A DNA stretch of 58,465 nt, taken from Pseudomonadota bacterium. Its GTDB lineage: Bacteria; Pseudomonadota; Gammaproteobacteria; Steroidobacterales; Steroidobacteraceae. A program made the position numbers and the translations under genes. The DNA lies in the NCBI GenBank assembly GCA_947449495.1, contig CANFSB010000008.1:1-58465 (forward strand). Reading direction: 5' to 3'. The notes under the pieces were generated by a model. It was not told the DNA's origin and searched no databases. It was given only the letters and a program-made list of their open reading frames with translations. Position 1 is the stretch's first letter; the number at the start of each line of letters is the position of its first letter. This document shows, in pieces, positions 46,168-56,939 of this stretch.

Positions 46168-46841
46168 CTGCCAGCGCCATTGGCGCGGTGCTGTTTGATC
46201 TCGACGGTACGCTGCTCGACACCGCGCCCGACATGATCATCTGCCTCAACCAGCTGCGTGCAGAGAACGGGCTTGAGGCCATCGCCTATGACATCGCCCG
46301 CACGCAGGTTTCGCACGGCTCCAAGGGCTTGGTCCAACTTGCCTTCCCCCAGCTTGAAGGTGAGCCGTTTGAGGTGCTGCGCAATCGGTTCCTCGATCTG
46401 TACAACGATCGGCTGGCGGTAGACACCCGGCTGTTCGACGGCTGCGAGCAGCTACTGGGCACACTTGAAGCCCGTGGCATACCGTGGGGCATCGTCACCA
46501 ACAAGCCCGGTTTTCTAACCACGCCACTGCTGGCCACGTTGGGGTTGGATGTGCGGGCCGGTTGTGTTGTGGCCGGCGACACGCTGCCGCAGCGCAAGCC
46601 GCATCCGGCACCGCTATTGCATGCGGCAGCACAACTGGGCATAGATGCGCCGCGCTGCCTGTATGTCGGCGATGCCCAGCGTGATGTCCAATCAGCACGC
46701 AGTGCCGGCATGCCGGTGCTGGTCGCAGCCTACGGCTATCTGGGCCCCGAGGACGACTCGCACAGCTGGGGCTCCGACGGTCACATCGAAGCGCCGCTGG
46801 ATATTCTCAGCTGGCTCAATACAGCCAACGCCAACCTCTGA
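46164..46841 (+). CDS. mupP: HAD phosphatase, MupP/Gph type
   Basis: 225 residues. HAD motif I VLFDLDGTLLDTAPD with Asp12 and Asp14, motif II VTNKPG near 112, Lys in LPQRKPHPAPL near 143, and motif III YVGDAQRDVQSARSAG near 171-186. General databases would call it phosphoglycolate phosphatase. The order ubiG-mupP-yciK is that of Pseudomonas PA3171-PA3173, where this gene is the N-acetylmuramate-6-phosphate phosphatase of the AmgK-MurU recycling route, so MupP is the better guess. Confidence 0.85.
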   Translation: MTASAIGAVLFDLDGTLLDTAPDMIICLNQLRAENGLEAIAYDIARTQVSHGSKGLVQLAFPQLEGEPFEVLRNRFLDLYNDRLAVDTRLFDGCEQLLGTLEARGIPWGIVTNKPGFLTTPLLATLGLDVRAGCVVAGDTLPQRKPHPAPLLHAAAQLGIDAPRCLYVGDAQRDVQSARSAGMPVLVAAYGYLGPEDDSHSWGSDGHIEAPLDILSWLNTANANL

Positions 46842-46851
46842 GTTCATTTGC

Positions 46852-47601
46852 ATGATTGATCAGCGCTTCAAGGCCCCTGCAGCCAACCTACTGGCAGGGC
46901 GCGTCATCGCCGTCACCGGCGCAGGCGATGGCATCGGTCGTGCGGTAGCCATGGATGCCGCCGCACACGGCGCGCAGGTCATTCTGATCGGCCGCACATC
47001 ACGCAAGCTCGAGGCCGTGCGCTCCGACATTGTGGCGCTGCACGGCGAACGCGCGTTGATCGCTGTACTAGACTTGGAAAAGGCACTGGCTGCCGACTAC
47101 GACCAGTTGGCCGACGCTATTGCCAGCCAATACGGACGACTCGACGGCTTAGTGCACTGCGCGGGCATCCTCGGCACGCTCACGCCCGTCGAGCAGTACG
47201 ACGTGCCCACATGGTGCAAGGTCATGCATGTCAACGTGACCGCTGCCTTCGTACTGACTCAAGTGCTGTTGCCGCTGCTACGTCAGTCACCGTCAGCCTC
47301 GGTGCTATTCACCTCCAGCGGCGTGGGCCGCACCGGGCGAGCCTACTGGGGCGCCTATAGCGTCTCGAAATTCGCGATCGAAGGCTTGAGTCAGGTACTG
47401 GCCGCAGAAACCAGCGGCAACACCAACGTTCGCGTCAACGTGGTCAACCCCGGCGCCGTGCGCACACTGATGCGCCGTCAGGCGTTCCCGTCGGAAAAGC
47501 TCGAATCACTGACACTGCCTGCAGCGGTCACGCCAACTTTTTTGTGGCTGCTGGGCCCGGACTCGCTCGGCATCACCGGCGAGTCACTGGACGCCCAATA
47601 A
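46852..47601 (+). CDS. yciK: YciK-family short-chain dehydrogenase/reductase
   Basis: 249 residues from ATG 46852. Cofactor motif VTGAGDGIGRAVAMDAA near 20-36, HCAGILGTLTP near 102, a catalytic Ser in FTSSGVGRTGRA and Tyr-Lys in YSVSKFAIEGLSQVL. The N-terminal VIAVTG after the loop PAANLLAGR is typical of YciK. Substrate unknown. Ends one base before the convergent rluB stop. Confidence 0.93.
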   Translation: MIDQRFKAPAANLLAGRVIAVTGAGDGIGRAVAMDAAAHGAQVILIGRTSRKLEAVRSDIVALHGERALIAVLDLEKALAADYDQLADAIASQYGRLDGLVHCAGILGTLTPVEQYDVPTWCKVMHVNVTAAFVLTQVLLPLLRQSPSASVLFTSSGVGRTGRAYWGAYSVSKFAIEGLSQVLAAETSGNTNVRVNVVNPGAVRTLMRRQAFPSEKLESLTLPAAVTPTFLWLLGPDSLGITGESLDAQ

Positions 47602-47602
47602 C

Positions 47603-48430
47603 TTAAGTGGCAGCGGGCGTCTCAGGTGGCGCAGGCGGCGCAGGTGGCGGTGCATCAATCGCGTCGCGCAAAGACCGCAGTTCGTAATCTTCCAGCGCTC
47701 TGGCCTGACCGCGCGCCATATTGCGTTCCAACTGCAGTGAACCAAACCGCACCCGCAAGATGCGGCTAACCACAGCACCCTGACGCTCGAACAGCGAGCG
47801 CAGATCGCGGCCATTGGCACCACGAGTCTCGACCAGATACCAACGATTGGCAGCCTCGCCACCGGCAGGCTCACACGAGAGCAACTGCAATCGTTCGCCG
47901 CTGTCGAGTTCACCCAGCATTGCCTGTTCGATCTGCTCCGGCATCAGTTCGCCACGCACGCGCAGACTAAAATCCATCTGCAGGTTGCGTACGCCACGTT
48001 GCAGTGCAGCAGCCAGCGCACCATCAGAGGTCATGACCTCTATGCCGCCGTCCATGCGTGGCATCGGACTGACCGCAATAAATCGTTTGCCATCCCGCCG
48101 CGACAAGCGCTCTACCAAGGCACCGCGCTCTTCGCCTTCGCGCGGTTCACTGAGCCCCTCACCCGGTGAGCGATTGCACAGAAACGTGGCGCTGCGCACT
48201 GTCGAAGCCTGCCGCACCAAGCGACCGTCAAGCTTGACTTGATCGTTGCCGGCGGCCCGACTGCCCAACTCCGCCAAGTCGCCATTGATGGTGACTCTGC
48301 CCTGGCGGATCCACTCTTCGGCTTCGCGGCGCGAACCCAAGCCAGCGCGCGCCAGAATTTTCTGTACGCGCTCAGTCTCCGCAACTGGCGCAGCGGGCGG
48401 CGCACTGCGCCCAGTGTTGGACCGCTTCAG
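47603..48430 (-). CDS. rluB: RluB/RsuA-type rRNA pseudouridine synthase, divergent, probable CUG start
   Basis: 275 residues if begun at CTG 48430, whose TGA overlaps the scpB stop (CTGA, like ATGA). Between an in-frame TGA at 48476-48478 and the TTG at 48340 no ATG, GTG or TTG exists, and the TTG would cut into the S4 domain (ERVQKILARAGLGSRREAEEWI). An agggg lies 7 nt upstream of the CTG. The catalytic Asp is probably Asp127 in PRMDGGIEVMTSDG, where the family has GRLDxNTxGLLLLTxDG, and the usual Asn-Lys-Pro motif is absent. The C-terminus is Pro-rich. Confidence 0.8.
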   Translation of the reverse strand: MKRSNTGRSAPPAAPVAETERVQKILARAGLGSRREAEEWIRQGRVTINGDLAELGSRAAGNDQVKLDGRLVRQASTVRSATFLCNRSPGEGLSEPREGEERGALVERLSRRDGKRFIAVSPMPRMDGGIEVMTSDGALAAALQRGVRNLQMDFSLRVRGELMPEQIEQAMLGELDSGERLQLLSCEPAGGEAANRWYLVETRGANGRDLRSLFERQGAVVSRILRVRFGSLQLERNMARGQARALEDYELRSLRDAIDAPPPAPPAPPETPAAT

Positions 48431-49176
48431 GTGCCTTCCCCTGCAACCACTGCGGGCGCAGGTTCTGCCTCTGTATCAAGCTCTGGATCGACAGTCGGCT
48501 CAGCCGCGGCCTCAGCCGCTGCCTCAGCCATTGACTCGGCGGTTGCGTCGGGAGCAGCCAGCAGGGGCACCGGCGTCGTGCCCACGGGAATCTCTGCAAC
48601 TTCATGTTCACCGAGCGGTTCGGGCAATGACAATTGCGGATCCAGTTCACTGAGCGCTTTGACCTCTGCCAACGGCGGCAACTGGCCGATGCTCTTGAGA
48701 CCGAAGTAGTCGAGGAACTCCCGCGTCGTGCCCAGCAACTCCGGATGGCCCGGCAGATCGCGGTGACCCACTACTCGAATCCAACCGCGCTCCAGCAGCG
48801 TGCGGATGATGTTGGGATTGACGGCAACGCCACGTACCGCCTCGATCTCGGCGCGAGTCAACGGCTGACGATAGGCAATCAGTGCCAGTGTCTCCAGCAG
48901 TGCACGCGAATACTTGACCGGCCGTTCGGGCCACAGACGCGACACCTCGGCCGCCAACTCACGCCGCACTTGAATGCGAAAGCCCGATGCCGTCTCGCGA
49001 ATCTCGATGCCACGCCCCTCATAGTGCGTCGCAAGTTCAGCAAGCGCCTGTCGCAAAGCCTCGGGCGTCGGACGATCCAGTGCATCAAACACTGTCAGCA
49101 GCTCCTGCACCGTCAGGCTACGGCCGGCAGCCAGCAGCGCCGCTTCGACCAAGTTACGCGTATGGACCTCGCTCAT
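48427..49176 (-). CDS. scpB: Segregation and condensation protein B
   Basis: 249 residues. Two winged-helix domains: NLVEAALLAAGRSLTVQELL at 8-27 and KYSRALLETLALIAYRQPLT near 88-107; TREFLDYFGLKSIGQLPPL near 150-168 is the family tail. Binds ScpA in the SMC condensin complex. The C-terminus adds an acidic Ala/Glu-rich tail of about 60 residues. Overlaps scpA by ATGA. Confidence 0.95.
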   Translation of the reverse strand: MSEVHTRNLVEAALLAAGRSLTVQELLTVFDALDRPTPEALRQALAELATHYEGRGIEIRETASGFRIQVRRELAAEVSRLWPERPVKYSRALLETLALIAYRQPLTRAEIEAVRGVAVNPNIIRTLLERGWIRVVGHRDLPGHPELLGTTREFLDYFGLKSIGQLPPLAEVKALSELDPQLSLPEPLGEHEVAEIPVGTTPVPLLAAPDATAESMAEAAAEAAAEPTVDPELDTEAEPAPAVVAGEGT

Positions 49177-50216
49177 GGGGCAGTCTCCGGCGCCGTCTCG
49201 GCGCCCTCTATGGCAGCAGGTGCCGACTCGGCACCGTCAATGTCTTCGGAATCATCTGTGTCGTCTTCAACCAAGGCCGGCTGCGATAGAGCCAGCATGG
49301 CTTCATCTTGCGCCAGCTGCGCGGACTGCTCGGGATCGAGCTCGCCCTCAATCGTGTGGGGCAATACAGCTCTGCCCTTGCGCACATGCAGGGAGGAGAA
49401 CTGCTCGGCCTGCACAATGGCAATCAGACCCTCACGCACCAGTTCAAGCAGCGCCATGAACGTAACCACGACGCCCATGCGGCCTTCCTGCGGATGGAAC
49501 AACGCGCTGAACTCAACAAAGTGAGTGCCATCGAGTCGTGTGAGGATATGCGACATGCGCTCGCGCACCGACAAACGTTCACGTCTGATGTGGTGATGGG
49601 CAAACAGCTCCGAACGCACCACCACTTCACGAAATGCCAAGAGCATTTCCAGCAACGTCACTTCCGGCAGCAAGCGACCGACGCGTCGCTCATCAAAGCC
49701 CGCATTGGCCACCCAATGGTCGCGATCCAATCGAGGCATCTCATCGATGCTCTCGGCAGCGCGTTTAAAGCGCTCGTATTCCTGCAGTCTGCGCACCAAC
49801 TCGGCACGCGGATCCTCTTCAATACCCTGCGCCGGATCGGTGGCGCGCGGCAGCAGCATGCGCGACTTGATCTCCGCCAAGGTCGCCGCCATCACCAGAT
49901 ACTCGCCTGCCAGCTCCAACTGCATCTCCGTCATCACTTCGATATAACGCGTGTACTGACGCGTGATCTCGGCGATTGGAATGTCGAGGATGTCTAGGTT
50001 CTGGCGACGGATGAGATACAGCAGTAAATCAAGCGGTCCCTCGAAAGCATCAAGGAACACTTCCAATGCCTGCGGCGGGATGTACAGATCACGCGGCATC
50101 TCGGTCAGTGGCTCGCCCAGCACCATTGCAAAGGGCATTTCGACCTGACCTAAAGACGCCGCGGTTTCCGGCAGCGCCAACTCTGACTGCTGCGTATCGA
50201 TAACTACCGTATTCAT
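49173..50216 (-). CDS. scpA: Segregation and condensation protein A (kleisin)
   Basis: 347 residues. Kleisin that bridges SMC heads. FLDAFEGPLDLLLYLIRRQN at 54-73 and DILDIPIAEITRQY are the N-terminal signature; EYLVMAATLAEIKSRMLLP near 105-123; FMALLELVREGLIAIVQAEQF near 265-285. Both ends extend beyond the family core: about 45 residues at the N-terminus and an acidic tail of about 45. Coupled to trpS and scpB by ATGA overlaps; smc itself lies 5 kb away. Confidence 0.95.
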   Translation of the reverse strand: MNTVVIDTQQSELALPETAASLGQVEMPFAMVLGEPLTEMPRDLYIPPQALEVFLDAFEGPLDLLLYLIRRQNLDILDIPIAEITRQYTRYIEVMTEMQLELAGEYLVMAATLAEIKSRMLLPRATDPAQGIEEDPRAELVRRLQEYERFKRAAESIDEMPRLDRDHWVANAGFDERRVGRLLPEVTLLEMLLAFREVVVRSELFAHHHIRRERLSVRERMSHILTRLDGTHFVEFSALFHPQEGRMGVVVTFMALLELVREGLIAIVQAEQFSSLHVRKGRAVLPHTIEGELDPEQSAQLAQDEAMLALSQPALVEDDTDDSEDIDGAESAPAAIEGAETAPETAP

Positions 50217-51424
50217 GCCGGTGCCTGCAGATTCATGACTCGCCGCACCTCATCCATCGTTTGGGCAGCCGCTTCGCGGGCCCGCACTGCACCCTCGCGC
50301 AGCACTTCGGTAACCAGACCCGCATCCTGCTGAAACGGTTTGGCGCGCGCCTGCATGCCTTCAGCTTCAGCAACCACGCGATCGATCAGTGGCTGTTTGC
50401 ACTCCAGACATCCGATGCCAGCAGACCGGCAACCCTGCTGTACCCAATCGCGAGTGGCTTGATCCGAGTACACACCATGCAGGTCATACACCGGGCATTT
50501 GGCCGGATCGCCTGCATCGGTGCGGCGCTGACGCGCCGGATCGGTCTGCATGGTACGCAGCTTCTTAGCAACCGAATCGGGGGCTTCGCGCAAGCCGATG
50601 GTGTTGCCATAGGACTTGGACATCTTGCGACCATCCAGACCAGGCACCTTAGGCGTAGGGGTCAACAACACCTGCGGTTCGGGCAGGATGCTCGCGCACA
50701 AACCGTCGAGGTAACCCAACAGCACACGCCGCTCGGCATCGCCCAGCGTGGCCTGCTGCAATACAGCACGCGCCTGCTCGCCAGCCTGGCTGTCGCCCTC
50801 CTGCTGCCAACGCTTTCGCGCCTTGGCATACACGCCAGCATCAGAGCCCAGTAACCGCACCGCCGCCTCTGCGCGCTTGGCAAAGTCAGGCGAACTGCCG
50901 AACAGGTGATTAAATCGACGCGCGATCTCACGAGTAATCTCAACGTGCGCCACCTGATCTTCACCGACAGGCACATAGTCCGGTCGGTACAGCAGGATAT
51001 CGGCGCTTTGCAGCAGCGGATAACCCAAGAACCCATAGGTAGCCAAGTCGCGCTCTTTAAGCTGCGCCTGCTGATCTTTGTAGGTGGGCACACGTTCCAA
51101 CCAACCCAGCGGCGTGATCATCGACAGCAACAGATGCAACTCGGCGTGCTCGGGCACCTGAGACTGCACGAACACTGTCGACACCGCAGGATCGATCCCC
51201 GCAGCCAACCAATCGATCACCATCTCGCGGATGTGCGTTTGCAGTTGCGAGGTGTCCTCATAGCCGGTAGTCAAAGCGTGCCAATCGGCTATGAAGAAGA
51301 ACGCGTCATGGCTTTGCTGCAGCGCGACCCAGTTGCGCAGAGCACCGTGGTAGTTGCCCAAGTGCAGTTGGCCGGTGGGCCGCATGCCGGACAGAACTCG
51401 CCGGCGCTGTGGGGTGGAATTCAT
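50213..51424 (-). CDS. trpS: Tryptophanyl-tRNA synthetase
   Basis: 403 residues from ATG 51424. Class I synthetase: HLGN at 21-24 (HIGH), GFLGYPLLQSADILLY at 131-146, VGEDQVAHVEITREIARRFN at 153-172, and KMSKS at 267-271. There is an insert of about 65 residues (184-248) between the catalytic fold and the KMSKS loop compared with E. coli TrpS; long forms occur in Pseudomonas and Xanthomonas relatives. It starts 20 bp after the yciO stop. Confidence 0.95.
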   Translation of the reverse strand: MNSTPQRRRVLSGMRPTGQLHLGNYHGALRNWVALQQSHDAFFFIADWHALTTGYEDTSQLQTHIREMVIDWLAAGIDPAVSTVFVQSQVPEHAELHLLLSMITPLGWLERVPTYKDQQAQLKERDLATYGFLGYPLLQSADILLYRPDYVPVGEDQVAHVEITREIARRFNHLFGSSPDFAKRAEAAVRLLGSDAGVYAKARKRWQQEGDSQAGEQARAVLQQATLGDAERRVLLGYLDGLCASILPEPQVLLTPTPKVPGLDGRKMSKSYGNTIGLREAPDSVAKKLRTMQTDPARQRRTDAGDPAKCPVYDLHGVYSDQATRDWVQQGCRSAGIGCLECKQPLIDRVVAEAEGMQARAKPFQQDAGLVTEVLREGAVRAREAAAQTMDEVRRVMNLQAPA

Positions 51425-51444
51425 GGTGGGCGGCATTATACGTG

Positions 51445-52065
51445 TCAGATGAAGGGCGCGAGGTCGCCGCGTCCCTCACGCACCACCACCGGCGGTGAAA
51501 CACTAAGATCCACAACGGTAGTAGGTTGGATGCCACAGCTGCCGGCATCCAGCACCACGTCCAACCGCCGGTCCAACCGCTCGCGAATCTCGGCGCCATC
51601 GTTGAGTGGCAAGTCGTCACCGGGCATCTGCAGCGTGGAGCTCATCAGCGGCTCGCCCAATTCCTGCAGCAGCAGGCGCGGCACGGGATGATCGGGCACA
51701 CGGATACCGATGGTGCGGCGCTTGGGATGCTGCAGCATGCGCGGGGTCTCGCGCGTGGCTTCAAGCAAAAAGGTATAGGCGCCAGGTGTGCAGGCCTTGA
51801 GGAGACGAAACTGCCAGGTGTCGACCCGTGCATACCGGGCAATTTCGCTCAGATCCCGACAGACCAACGTGAAGTGGTGGTTTTTGTCGGCCTGGCGGAT
51901 GGTCCTCACCCGTTCCAAGGCCTCTTTGTCGCCCACCCGGCAGCCCAGCGCATAACAGGAGTCGGTCGGATAGGCGATCACGCCACCGTTGCGCACGCTA
52001 TCCACTGCCAGTCGCACCAGCCGCGCCTGCGGGTTATCGGGGTGGATGTCGAGGTACTGAGTCAC
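51445..52065 (-). CDS. yciO: YciO-type Sua5/YrdC-like protein
   Basis: 206 residues from GTG 52065, the same length as E. coli YciO. TQYLDIHPDNPQARLVRLA, GGVIAYPTDSCYALGCRVGD at 28-47, NHHFTLVCRDLSEIARYARV near 62-81, RTIGIRVPDHPVPRLL and the C-terminal VVREGRGD. YciO resembles the TsaC enzyme of t6A tRNA modification but its own role is uncertain. First gene of the yciO-trpS-scpA-scpB-rluB operon. Divergent from yciB, starts 45 bp apart. Confidence 0.93.
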   Translation of the reverse strand: MTQYLDIHPDNPQARLVRLAVDSVRNGGVIAYPTDSCYALGCRVGDKEALERVRTIRQADKNHHFTLVCRDLSEIARYARVDTWQFRLLKACTPGAYTFLLEATRETPRMLQHPKRRTIGIRVPDHPVPRLLLQELGEPLMSSTLQMPGDDLPLNDGAEIRERLDRRLDVVLDAGSCGIQPTTVVDLSVSPPVVVREGRGDLAPFI

Positions 52066-52109
52066 CGCGCTATGATACGCGACCGCCACGGCGCCCACGG
52101 CACCTCACC

Positions 52110-52673
52110 ATGACTGCGTTGCTCGAACTTGTGCCGCTGCTGATCAGCATCGGCGCCTATTTTTACCAAGGCCGCGATATCTACGTCGCCACCGCCACCT
52201 TGATGGTCAGCATGACGTTGATGCTGCCCGTGATCTGGGTGGCCGGGCGTAGCCTGCCCAAGATGTACCTGCTCAGCACGGTGCTGGTGCTGGTCTTCGG
52301 CACGGCCACACTGGTGCTGCACGACCCGCTCTTCATCAAATGGAAACCGACCCTGTTTCTGTGGATGGTAGGCATCGCCTTTCTGATCAGCGGCTTCGTC
52401 GGCCAGCAGCCGCTGGCCCAGCGACTCATGCAACCTGCCCTGCCCGACTTGCAGCTGCCGCGCGCAGCCTGGCTGCGCGTCAATCACCTGTGGGTGGTGT
52501 TCTATGCGGTCTGCGGACTTGCCAACATCATTGCTGCGCTGCGGCTGCCAGAGGCACTGTGGTTCTCCTGGCATGGATTGGCCTTGGGCCTGGCCAGTAT
52601 GCTGTTTATTCTGGCTCAGGCTTACTGGCTAGGCAGGCGAGCTGGGCCACCCGCTGCGGCCAACGACCCATGA
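52110..52673 (+). CDS. yciB: YciB/IspZ inner-membrane septation protein
   Basis: 187 residues with five or six membrane helices. LVPLLISIGAYFYQGRDIYVATATLM at the N-terminus is given here in part (GRDIYVATATLMV), with TLVLHDPLFIKWKPTLFLWM at 66-85, the diagnostic YciB motif. Known to influence cell-envelope synthesis and septation. It overlaps bolA by ATGA. Confidence 0.93.
   Translation: MTALLELVPLLISIGAYFYQGRDIYVATATLMVSMTLMLPVIWVAGRSLPKMYLLSTVLVLVFGTATLVLHDPLFIKWKPTLFLWMVGIAFLISGFVGQQPLAQRLMQPALPDLQLPRAAWLRVNHLWVVFYAVCGLANIIAALRLPEALWFSWHGLALGLASMLFILAQAYWLGRRAGPPAAANDP
52438..52445 (-). other. KOPS-like octamer (GGGCAGGG on minus)
   Basis: CCCTGCCC on the plus strand inside yciB, reading toward dif; the most distant match found on the right side. 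Confidence 0.5.
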
Positions 52674-52945
52674 CCACCACTTCGGTCATAGAGCAGTTGC
52701 GAGGCCGACTGCAGCAGGCCCTGCAACCTACAGAGCTGATCATCGACGACGAAAGTGCAGCGCATCTGGGGCATGCCGGCGCCCGCGAAGGTGGGCACTA
52801 CGCCGTGCGAGTAGTATCAGATCACTTTGCCGGACTGGCCGCGCTGGCACGTCATCGCTTGGTCTATTCTGCGGCCGGCGACCTGCTGCACAATGGCATC
52901 CACGCGCTGCGTATAGACGCCGTAGTACCCACTAAACTACCTTAA
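52670..52945 (+). CDS. bolA: BolA-family protein
   Basis: 91 residues. Small class II KH-like fold; BolA proteins partner with monothiol glutaredoxins in Fe-S and stress regulation. TELIIDDESAAHLGHAGARE at 21-40, GGHYAVRVVSDHFAGLAALA with the conserved His near 53, ARHRLVYSA, and the C-terminal IHALRIDAVVP. Overlaps yciB by ATGA and precedes the parvulin gene by 17 bp. Confidence 0.93.
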   Translation: MTTTSVIEQLRGRLQQALQPTELIIDDESAAHLGHAGAREGGHYAVRVVSDHFAGLAALARHRLVYSAAGDLLHNGIHALRIDAVVPTKLP

Positions 52946-52962
52946 TAAAAACCCATAAACAC

Positions 52963-53781
52963 ATGAAAATAAAGATCTTAATATCCGCGATAGTGCTCGC
53001 AGCCACCGTTACTGCCTGCTCCAAGCAAGGCGCTGACAAGGCCGCTGACACAGGCACCGAGCCGGTTGCCGTGGTCAATGGCAAGCCGATCACGCGCAAT
53101 ACGTTCGACTACTACGTAAAGGGCGTGACGGGCAAACCGGTTGCCGAGGCCACTGCCGAACAGCAGCAGCAACTGCTGGACACCTTGGTGCGCGGTATGT
53201 TGGTTGCCGAAAAGGCCGAAAAAGACGGCCTGAACAAAGCCGGCGAGACGCAGGCCATGCTCGACCTGACCCGTCTCAATGTTCTGCAGCAGGCGGCTTC
53301 ACAGGCCTTCCTCAAAGATCGCAAGACCACCGACGAAGAACTGCGCGCCGAATACGACTCGCAGTTGGCCAATGTGCCCAAGACCGAATACCACGCGCGC
53401 CACATCCTGGTTGCCACCGAAGAGCGTGCCAAGAAACTGATCAGCGACTTGGAAAAAGGCGGTCGGTTCGAAGAGCTGGCCAAGAAAGAGTCCATGGATC
53501 CGTCCAAGACCAACGGCGGCGATCTGGGTTGGTTCACGCCCGACCGTATGGTGCCGGCGTTTTCGGCAGCCGTAGAGGGCTTGACCAAAGGCACCTACAC
53601 CAAGGCGCCGGTTCAGACGCAATACGGCTGGCACATCATCCGGCTGGATGAAACCCGCGCCGTTGCCGCACCGCCCTTCGACAGCGTCAAAGACCGTTTG
53701 GTGCAAATTGTCGAGGCCAAGAAGTTCAAGGCCTACGCCGATGACTTGGTGAAGGGCGCCAAGGTCGACAAAAAGCTTTGA
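52963..53781 (+). CDS. Periplasmic parvulin-type peptidyl-prolyl isomerase lipoprotein
   Basis: 272 residues. Lipoprotein signal peptide with lipobox VTAC, Cys19. A SurA-like N-terminal chaperone region at about 35-135 (VAVVNGKPITRNTFDYYVKG), then a PpiC domain at about 142-235 with EYHARHILVATEERAKKL, GGDLGWFTPDRMVPAFSAAV and YGWHIIRLDE. Helps outer-membrane or exported proteins fold. No Shine-Dalgarno; the leader is A-rich. A long hairpin follows the stop. Confidence 0.93.
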   Translation: MKIKILISAIVLAATVTACSKQGADKAADTGTEPVAVVNGKPITRNTFDYYVKGVTGKPVAEATAEQQQQLLDTLVRGMLVAEKAEKDGLNKAGETQAMLDLTRLNVLQQAASQAFLKDRKTTDEELRAEYDSQLANVPKTEYHARHILVATEERAKKLISDLEKGGRFEELAKKESMDPSKTNGGDLGWFTPDRMVPAFSAAVEGLTKGTYTKAPVQTQYGWHIIRLDETRAVAAPPFDSVKDRLVQIVEAKKFKAYADDLVKGAKVDKKL

Positions 53782-53792
53782 TCGATTGTTCG

Positions 53793-53832
53793 TCCCAACC
53801 GGATGTAGGAAACCCCTTACATCGGGTTGGGA
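53793..53832 (+). terminator. Long imperfect hairpin after the parvulin gene
   Basis: About 17 paired positions: tcccaacc / ggttggga at the base, then gatgta / tacatc, with one G-G mismatch and one bulge. It starts 12 bp after the parvulin stop and is followed by gatgtctg, with no T-run. Terminator or stable mRNA 3' end. Confidence 0.55.
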
Positions 53833-53910
53833 TGATGTCTGATTGAGACAGGGCCTTACTGTCTTCACACTGCGCGCTAGCCCAGCACCCCTGGGGCAAC
53901 GGGACGCAGC

Positions 53911-54147
53911 ATGAACGACGGCGGAGATTCAGGCCAAGCAAAGCATGCTCTGGCACCCCTCGATGTGACCTCGGGCCAACTGCCCATACAGGTCGGCCAA
54001 ACGCTCGCCGAGGCACGACGCATCCTGATCATGGCCACGCTCAAGTCCTGCGGCAATCACAAGACCCGTGCTGCAGCCATGCTCGGCATCAGCCTCAAGA
54101 CCCTATACAACCACCTCAACAGCTACCACAACACGCCCGGTAGCTGA
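53911..54147 (+). CDS. Small Fis/NtrC-type helix-turn-helix protein
   Basis: 78 residues. Only a DNA-binding domain is present, at about 32-73: LAEARRILIMATLKSCGNHK followed by TRAAAMLGISLKTLYNHLNS. This is the pattern of the C-terminal HTH of sigma-54-dependent regulators and of Fis. No receiver or AAA+ domain precedes it; the first 30 residues are low-complexity. It could be a nucleoid-type or target-specific regulator, or the remnant of a larger gene. Stop at 54147 directly abuts the ligA stop. Confidence 0.8.
   Translation: MNDGGDSGQAKHALAPLDVTSGQLPIQVGQTLAEARRILIMATLKSCGNHKTRAAAMLGISLKTLYNHLNSYHNTPGS

Positions 54148-56935
<2,788 letters not shown>

Positions 56936-56939
<4 letters not shown>

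Noticed and set aside
47603-48340. rluB starting at TTG 48340
   Set aside because: It would remove the first strand of the S4 domain (ERVQKILARAG) and leave a 90-bp gap in an operon whose other junctions overlap or are close.
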